Below, piece by piece: positions 58,637 through 64,000 of a DNA stretch of 64,000 bases; the first letter of the stretch is position 1; each line of letters starts with the position of its first letter. The stretch lies in contig DYFR01000003.1 of the NCBI GenBank assembly GCA_020725115.1, positions 122,131-186,130 of the forward strand, given 5' to 3'. This stretch comes from Thiohalomonas denitrificans (GTDB lineage Bacteria; Pseudomonadota; Gammaproteobacteria; Thiohalomonadales; Thiohalomonadaceae). Below the pieces are notes generated by a model, which saw only the letters and a list, made by a program, of their open reading frames with translations, was not told the origin of the DNA and did not search any database. The position numbers and the translations under genes are program-made.

Positions 58637-60511
58637 TCAGAACACGATGTTCAGCATGGTCAGCGCCACGATCAGGAACAGCACCGTCATGATGCCGCCG
58701 GCGCGCATGAAGTCGGCCACGCGGTAGCCGGCCGGGCCCATGATCAGGGCGTTGACCTGGTGGGTGGGGATGAGGAAGGAGTTGGAGGTGGCGATGGCCA
58801 CGGTGAGGGCGAACACCGCCGGATTGGCGCCGGCCTGTAGCGCGATGTTTACCGCCAGCGGCACCAGCAGCACGGTGGCGCCGACGTTGGACATCACCAG
58901 GGTGAAGAAGGTGGCCAGGATGGCGATCACCGCCTGCAGCAGGACATGATTTACATCGCCGCCCAGCAGTTGCAGGGTCTGCACGGCGATCCAGCTGGCA
59001 GTGCCGCTGGTTTCCACCGCCTGACCCAGCGGGATCAGGCTGGCGAGGAGGAACACGGTCTTCCAGCTTACCGAGCCGTAGGCCTCGTCGATGGTCAGCA
59101 CGCCGCTCAGGATCATGCCCATGGCCCCGGTGAGCAGGGCCACGGACAGGCGCACATCGGTGAACAGCACCAGGCCCAGGGCGATAAGAAAGAAGCCCAG
59201 CGCGAAGTGGACCTTGTGCGGGCGCAGTTCCTCGTGCGGGTAATCGGTGGTGATGACGAGGAAGTCGCGGCGGTTCTTGTCGGCGGCGGCGAGGTCGTCC
59301 CAGCTGCTGTGCTGAATCAGGGTGTCGCCCGATTGCAGCACCAGATCGCGCAGATTTTCGCGCAGCACCTCGGTGCCGCGGTATACCGCCAGCACGTTGA
59401 GGCCGTGGGTCTTGCGCATGCGGATTTCACCGATGGATTTGCCGACCAGGCGCGAGTTGGGCGGAATGACGATCTCGGAGATGCCGGCGCGGCTCGGCGT
59501 CAGTATCTCGGCGAAATGGCTGGTGCCGCCGGTGCGTTCCAGGCGGTAGGCATCGGCCTGGCGCTGGATGGCTTCGTTGGAGCCCATCAGGGCCAGCACG
59601 GCGCCCACGGGGACCGTAACGTCACGCGACGGGGCGATGCGTACGTCATCGCCGATGCGCAGGGCGATGATGGACACATCGTGACTGAGTGCGCCTTCCA
59701 GTTCTTCGATGGTCTTGTCGGCCAGCGGATTGCCGGCGCTGACGGCCAGTTCGAAGATATCGCCGGTCAGGCCGTACTGGCTGCGGAAATACTCCATGGT
59801 ACTCATGCCTTCGGCGCCTTCGCTCTTGTTGACCGGCAGCACGAAACGACCGGCGAGCATGAAGTAGATGATGCCGGTGGCCACCAGCGCCAGACCGATG
59901 GGGGTGACCGCGAACAGGTCGAAGGTGTCCATCGCCTCCAGTCCCTGGGCGGTGAGCGACTTGTTGGAGGTGAGGATCAGGTCGTTGAGCAGGATCAGCG
60001 GACTGGAGCCGATCATGGTGATGGTGCCGCCGAGAATGGCGCAAAAGCCCATCGGCATCAGCAGGCGCGACATGGGCAGACCGGTGCGGTTGGAGATGCG
60101 GCTGACCACCGGCAGGAACAGGGCGGCGGCACCGACGTTCTGCATGAAGCTGGAGATGAAGCCGACGGTGCTGGAAATGAGCGGAATGATGCGCTGCTCG
60201 GTGGAGCCGCCGATCTTCATGATGAAATTGGCCACCTTGCCCATCACACCGGTCTTGTCCAGACCGGCGCCGATGATCATCACGGCGATGATGGAGATCA
60301 CGGCGTTACTGGCGAAGCCGTCGAACAGATGTTTCGAGTCGACCAGCGACGGCACCAGGGCATCGGGGATCACGGTGGTGAGGCCGAGCAGCACCATCAC
60401 CAGCACGGCGGCCACATCGACACGCACGATTTCCGAGACGAACAGATAAATGGTAAAGGCAAGAAACGCCATCACCCACATCATTTCCGTGGTGAGGGTC
60501 AGATTTTCCAA
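58637..60511 (-). CDS. SLC13/DASS-type anion transporter with two TrkA-C domains
   Basis: A 624-residue transporter with helices at both ends and two central RCK/TrkA-C domains (about residues 225-400; FELAVSAGNPLADKTIEEL and EIVIPPNSRLVGKSIGEI). Membrane motifs are SSFMQNVGAAALFLPV, GGTITMIGSSPLIL, VMSNVGATVLLVPLAV and SNSFLIPTHQVNALIMGP. Relatives carry sulfate, phosphate or dicarboxylates with Na+. The TTG start is chosen because AAGGAG lies 8 nt upstream; ATGs nine or ten codons inside are alternatives. Nearness to SulP, YeeE and sox genes favours a sulfur oxyanion, as inference. Confidence 0.88.
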   Translation of the reverse strand: MENLTLTTEMMWVMAFLAFTIYLFVSEIVRVDVAAVLVMVLLGLTTVIPDALVPSLVDSKHLFDGFASNAVISIIAVMIIGAGLDKTGVMGKVANFIMKIGGSTEQRIIPLISSTVGFISSFMQNVGAAALFLPVVSRISNRTGLPMSRLLMPMGFCAILGGTITMIGSSPLILLNDLILTSNKSLTAQGLEAMDTFDLFAVTPIGLALVATGIIYFMLAGRFVLPVNKSEGAEGMSTMEYFRSQYGLTGDIFELAVSAGNPLADKTIEELEGALSHDVSIIALRIGDDVRIAPSRDVTVPVGAVLALMGSNEAIQRQADAYRLERTGGTSHFAEILTPSRAGISEIVIPPNSRLVGKSIGEIRMRKTHGLNVLAVYRGTEVLRENLRDLVLQSGDTLIQHSSWDDLAAADKNRRDFLVITTDYPHEELRPHKVHFALGFFLIALGLVLFTDVRLSVALLTGAMGMILSGVLTIDEAYGSVSWKTVFLLASLIPLGQAVETSGTASWIAVQTLQLLGGDVNHVLLQAVIAILATFFTLVMSNVGATVLLVPLAVNIALQAGANPAVFALTVAIATSNSFLIPTHQVNALIMGPAGYRVADFMRAGGIMTVLFLIVALTMLNIVF

Positions 60512-60833
60512 CGCACTGCTCCTTCTATGGCATGTGCCGCGCCGTGCGCCGGGGGCGTACAGGCGGGGTGAGGGGGTCGATATGTCGTGCGGCAGCCGGG
60601 AAGGGGGCGTGATCTGGGCAAGGCCGCGAAACGGCTGGTCATGATACTGAAAAGCGCAACGACACGCCATGGCGGGTTACCTCTAAGGTATACTGCCGCG
60701 CCGTGGCGACGTTCCGTATTCTCCGGTTACGTTGCCGCTGGCATGGTCCAAACAATTCGCCGGGAGCGAATTGTCGCTTCAGCCCCGAAGGGGTGAGGCG
60801 CAGGGATGGGCCGAACAATCCGAGCTTAGCGAC
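60512..60833. other. Divergent intergenic region with structured SulP leader
   Basis: No gene is supported. A TATACT -10-like hexamer is at 60689-60694. A perfect 9-bp hairpin, ACAATTCGC-CGGGA-GCGAATTGT, is at 60752-60774, followed by a CCCCGAAGGGG hairpin near 60783. ATGGTCCAAACAATTCGC and ATGGGCCGAACAATCCGA are imperfect direct repeats about 62 nt apart. An in-frame extension of SulP through this area has a low-complexity, non-family sequence and is discounted. Confidence 0.5.
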
Positions 60834-62915
60834 ATGGTTTCATTGCACAAATTTCTGCCCTTTCTGCAGTGGTTGCCGCGCAGCCGCACGGCCTTCCGGG
60901 CCGATCTCATTGCCGGCGTCACGGTGGCGCTGGTATTGATCCCCCAGTCCATGGCCTATGCCCAGCTGGCCGGCCTGCCCGCCTATTACGGCCTCTATGC
61001 CGCGTTCCTGCCCGGTATCATTGCGGCACTGTGGGGCTCTTCGGCCCAGCTGGCTACCGGTCCGGTGGCGGTGGTCTCGCTGCTGACGGCCTCCGCGCTG
61101 GCGCCGCTGGCGGTATTGGGCAGCGAGCAGTTCATCGCCCTGGCGATACTGCTGGCCCTGCTGGTCGGTCTGATCCAGCTGGCGCTGGGCATGTTCCGGC
61201 TCGGGGTGGTGGTCAACTTCATTTCCCATCCGGTGATCGTCGGCTTCACCAGCGCCGCGGCCATCATCATCGGCCTGTCCCAGCTCAACAAGCTGCTCGG
61301 CGTTTCCATCGGGCGCAGCGAGTCGTTTCTGCAGGACATCTGGGGTGTACTGCTGCAAATAGGCGATACCCATCTGCCGACGCTGTTGATGGGGGCGGGG
61401 GCCTTCACCATCATGTGGGGGCTGCGGCGCTATGCGCCGAAGTTGCCCGGCGTACTGATTGCGGTGGCCATCGCCACGGTGATCAGCTGGGGCACGGGAT
61501 TCGAGCGCAACGACACCGCCGCCATCAGCCAAATCCACGACACCGAGTTGCGCACCCTGGCACGGCTGACGGTGGACAAGGGGCGTATCGCTGCCGAGCT
61601 GGCGCAGCAAATCAGCGGCAAGAGCCAGGAGCTGGCGCGTCTGACGGCGATGTTCGGCGCCCAGGATCGGCGTGTGATCGCCCTGCGCTATGAGCTGGAG
61701 CTGTTGCAGGCCGAGCGCCGGGACGTCGAACGTGAGCAGCATCATGGCCAGCGCGCCCTGCAGCAGTTTGCCTTCTATCGCGTACCGGGCGACGCAGAGG
61801 GCGGAGACGCGGTTCTCTATCTGAGCGATCGCTTTCCCGGGGGGATGAAACACGACGGCCAGCGCTGGCGCATCCGCGCCGTGCACGCTGAAGAGATCCA
61901 GTTGTCCGGCGGCGGCGCCGTGGTCGGCAGCATACCCGCCGGCCTGCCGTCCATTGCGGCGCCCAGTTTCAGTTGGGACATGCTGGTGGCCCTGCTGTCC
62001 AGCGCCCTGGTCATCTCCCTGGTCGGCTTCATGGAGGCGATCTCCATCGCCAAGGCGATGGCGGCGAAAACGCGCGCCCGTATCGATCCCAACCAGGAAC
62101 TGGTGGGGCAGGGGCTGGCCAATATCGTCGGCAGCTTCACCCAGTCCTATCCGGTGAGCGGCTCGTTCTCCCGTTCCGCGGTGAACATCAATGCCGGTGC
62201 CGTGACCGGCATGTCCTCGGTGTTCACCGGCGGCGTGGTACTGCTCACCCTGCTGTTCCTCACCCCGCTGCTGTACCACCTGCCGCAGGCGGTGCTGGCG
62301 GCGGTGATCATGCTGGCGGTGATCGGCCTCATCAACTTCAAGGCCATGCTGCATGCCTGGCAGGCGCATCGCCACGACGGCGCCGCCGCCATCGTCACCT
62401 TCGTCGCCACCCTGCTGTTCGCGCCCCATCTCGACCTGGGCATCCTGGCCGGTGCCGGCCTCGCGGTGGTGCTGTATTTGCTGCGCACCATGCGGCCGCA
62501 TATGGCGATTCTGGGGCGTGCCGAGGACGGCCACTTGTGTGAGCTGTGTGGCCATCCCGAGGTGGAGGGTGATGACCGACTGGTAATCGTGCGTTTCGAT
62601 GGCGCCCTGTACTTCGCCAATGTCGCCTGTTTCGAGGACGCCATACTGGAGGCGGTGGCCAACAGCCCGCAGGCGCGCTACCTGCTGGTGGTGGGCAACG
62701 GCATCAGCCAGCTCGACGCCTCCGGCGAGGACGTGCTGCACCATCTGGTGGAGCGTCTGCGCAACAACGGTATCGAGATCCTGTTCAGTGGCTTGAATGC
62801 GCAGGTGCGCGAGGTGATGCGTCGTACCGGCCTGGAGGCCAAGCTGGAGGGGGCGATCTTCGCCAACGAGGTGCTGGCACTGGCGGCGGTGGAAGAACGT
62901 GAGGGTGGAAAGTAG
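60834..62915 (+). CDS. SulP-family anion permease with large internal insertion and STAS domain
   Basis: A 693-residue SulP transporter. The N-terminal signature region is ADLIAGVTVALVLIPQSMAY and the family motif ISLVGFMEAISIAKAMA follows later; the C-terminal STAS domain (about residues 575-685) has FDGALYFANVACFEDAI. Between the two membrane halves, residues 224-362 form an insertion of about 140 residues absent from ordinary SulP proteins. It contains a predicted coiled coil (ELAQQISGKSQELARL through LELLQAERRDVERE) and a beta-rich end. The substrate could be sulfate or bicarbonate. The ATG at 60834 is chosen by family alignment. Confidence 0.9.
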   Translation: MVSLHKFLPFLQWLPRSRTAFRADLIAGVTVALVLIPQSMAYAQLAGLPAYYGLYAAFLPGIIAALWGSSAQLATGPVAVVSLLTASALAPLAVLGSEQFIALAILLALLVGLIQLALGMFRLGVVVNFISHPVIVGFTSAAAIIIGLSQLNKLLGVSIGRSESFLQDIWGVLLQIGDTHLPTLLMGAGAFTIMWGLRRYAPKLPGVLIAVAIATVISWGTGFERNDTAAISQIHDTELRTLARLTVDKGRIAAELAQQISGKSQELARLTAMFGAQDRRVIALRYELELLQAERRDVEREQHHGQRALQQFAFYRVPGDAEGGDAVLYLSDRFPGGMKHDGQRWRIRAVHAEEIQLSGGGAVVGSIPAGLPSIAAPSFSWDMLVALLSSALVISLVGFMEAISIAKAMAAKTRARIDPNQELVGQGLANIVGSFTQSYPVSGSFSRSAVNINAGAVTGMSSVFTGGVVLLTLLFLTPLLYHLPQAVLAAVIMLAVIGLINFKAMLHAWQAHRHDGAAAIVTFVATLLFAPHLDLGILAGAGLAVVLYLLRTMRPHMAILGRAEDGHLCELCGHPEVEGDDRLVIVRFDGALYFANVACFEDAILEAVANSPQARYLLVVGNGISQLDASGEDVLHHLVERLRNNGIEILFSGLNAQVREVMRRTGLEAKLEGAIFANEVLALAAVEEREGGK

Positions 62916-63010
62916 GGTTAAAGAGGGCAGGGTGGATGCGCTGCGCTTATTCACCCTGCATGTCTGCAAGAAAAGACAAACCATCTGGTTGCCAATTGCC
63001 ACGCAACAAA

Positions 63011-63032
63011 AAACCCGGCCGAGGCCGGGTTT
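63011..63032 (-). terminator. Terminator downstream of soxA
   Basis: AAACCCGGCC-TC-GGCCGGGTTT followed on the minus strand by TTTTTTGTTG. It ends the sox transcript 22 nt after the soxA stop and may also serve the convergent SulP gene. Confidence 0.9.
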
Positions 63033-63053
63033 CTTGTTGGTGCGAGGCAGTGC

Positions 63054-63893
63054 TTACTTGCGGCTGCCCGGGCCGTTCAACTCGATACCGTTGCTCATGT
63101 AGGTATGGTAATACTCCAGCGCGCGGTACTCGTCGCTCTGGCTGCCGAAGCCCTTGGCGCGGACCTGCTCGTTGCAGCCCTGATAGCGGCGGTGCAGGGT
63201 GCCCATATTGCCCCAGCTTTGGCGGTAGACCGGGAAGTGGGTGGTGTGGCCCAGGGCTGGACTCAGCATCTCGGCGCGGATGTAGAGGCCGGAGCTGTCC
63301 TTGTGGCAGTTGGCGCAGGACAGGTTGAGCTGGCCGCGCTTCATGTAGAAGTGACGTTTGCCGCGCTCGTACCATTCCACGGCGCGCGGGTCGTTCGGCA
63401 CCACCACGTTTACCTTGTTGCCGCGGGAGGTATAGGCCATGTAGGCGGTCACCGCAGCGATGTCGCCGCGGTTGGGACCCAGCGGCTTCTCGCCGTTCTT
63501 GACACGGCACTCGTTGACCTCCTGCTCCAGCGTCTTCACCGTATTGTTGGCGGCGTCGAAGTAGGGGTAGTTCTGCGCGATGCCGATGCCGCCGTTGGGA
63601 AAGCAGCTGCCGTAGGTCTTGCCGTTGGCAAACGGGGTCTTGAACAGCTTCTCACCCTTCTTCAGGTCATCCTCGTAGGGCGGGAAGTCCTCTTCCAGCG
63701 CTTCCCAGGTGACGCGGGAGACCGGGTCGATGGCGTAGACGCCGTTGGCGTATTCCTGCAGCGAAACGCCGGGGAACTTCTTCATGTAGTACTCGCGGAA
63801 CTCTTTCAGATCCTGCTGCGGCGAGGCCTGCGCGGCCAGCGGTACGCCGACGAGCAGGGCCAGCGCGGTCGCCGTGGTGAGCAATGCTTTCAT
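63054..63893 (-). CDS. soxA: SoxA, c-type cytochrome subunit of the SoxAX complex
   Basis: A 279-residue periplasmic protein. A signal peptide ends at AAQA (about residue 23). SoxAX joins thiosulfate to the cysteine of SoxY oxidatively. Only one haem motif, CANCH (C193-H197), is present; the N-terminal haem site of diheme SoxA is absent, with a lone cysteine in YGSCFPNGG. C240 in YQGCNEQ is the likely cysteine persulfide haem ligand. A terminator follows, so soxB is not directly downstream. The soxZ end lies upstream on the same strand. Confidence 0.94.
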   Translation of the reverse strand: MKALLTTATALALLVGVPLAAQASPQQDLKEFREYYMKKFPGVSLQEYANGVYAIDPVSRVTWEALEEDFPPYEDDLKKGEKLFKTPFANGKTYGSCFPNGGIGIAQNYPYFDAANNTVKTLEQEVNECRVKNGEKPLGPNRGDIAAVTAYMAYTSRGNKVNVVVPNDPRAVEWYERGKRHFYMKRGQLNLSCANCHKDSSGLYIRAEMLSPALGHTTHFPVYRQSWGNMGTLHRRYQGCNEQVRAKGFGSQSDEYRALEYYHTYMSNGIELNGPGSRK

Positions 63894-63946
63894 ATCCTGA
63901 CTCCTCTTACATCGTGGATGTAGTGGTTATTATTTTCGGAGGCCTC

Positions 63947-64000
63947 TTAGCCGATGGCGGCCTCGGTCGCGTCCTTCTCGCCCTTGTTGTCGACCCATGA
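63947..64000 (-). CDS. soxZ: SoxZ, C-terminal end (partial at window edge)
   Basis: Only the last 17 codons are inside the window, ending WVDNKGEKDATEAAIG and TAA. The W-x-DNKGE tail matches the conserved end of SoxZ, the partner of the sulfur-carrier SoxY. A 53-nt gap to soxA on the same strand fits a soxYZA order. The call is limited by the short length. Confidence 0.75.
   Translation of the reverse strand, partial: SWVDNKGEKDATEAAIG

Overview
The window reads as chromosomal DNA of a high-GC gammaproteobacterium living by hydrogen and sulfur oxidation. The conserved block yebC-ruvCAB-ybgC-tolQRAB-pal-cpoB-queE-queC-tRNA-Lys is gammaproteobacterial. Lithotrophic traits are a periplasmic Isp-type [NiFe] hydrogenase, a cytoplasmic group 3b (sulfhydrogenase-type) hydrogenase, SoxA with the end of SoxZ, a YeeE/TsuA-type sulfur importer and a SulP permease. 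A Chromatiales/Thiohalobacterales-like sulfur oxidiser is my inference; no rRNA is present to place it.

Layout. 1-7.0 kb: hydrogenase protease, HupH-like protein, HynS-Isp1-Isp2-HynL and HupE. 7.0-10.8 kb: a DUF2157/GDYXXLXY pair, a cold-shock protein, an FNR-like regulator and a small TIGR02647-like protein. 11-19.5 kb (minus): a complete V/A-type ATPase operon. 19.5-26.3 kb (plus): a group 3b hydrogenase operon (beta, gamma, delta, alpha, protease) with a chemoreceptor gene placed between beta and gamma. 26.3-28.5 kb: an accessory island of repeats holding two genes that look like integron cassettes with attC-like sites but no integrase. 28.5-37.5 kb (minus): methyltransferase, HExxH protein, SDR, DUF1614 protein, PRPP synthetase-like protein, AMP-phosphorylase-type enzyme and an Atm1-type ABC exporter. 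37.6-42.2 kb: small protein, FmdB, DUF502, aspS and nadA. 42.3-46.7 kb: a CHASE2 Ser/Thr kinase, PP2C phosphatase and two FHA proteins. 46.7-58.5 kb: yebC to queC, a sulfur importer and tRNA-Lys. 58.6-64 kb: an SLC13-like anion transporter, SulP with an unusual insertion, soxA and the 3' end of soxZ.

How it fits together. HynSL with Isp1/Isp2 would feed electrons from periplasmic H2 oxidation to the membrane. The group 3b enzyme would exchange electrons between H2 and NAD(P)H in the cytoplasm. The Sox and sulfur-transport genes handle reduced sulfur, and the V/A-ATPase couples ion gradients to ATP. Each hydrogenase has its own M52 maturation protease.

The most unusual property is the density of intergenic inverted repeats. 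At least four sequence families share one architecture: arms of short repeated words around a variable loop. They sit between co-directional genes, often flush with stop codons and inside operons. Two copies of a nested hairpin differ by a compensatory base-pair change, and a 54-bp perfect palindrome separates the two divergent energy operons.
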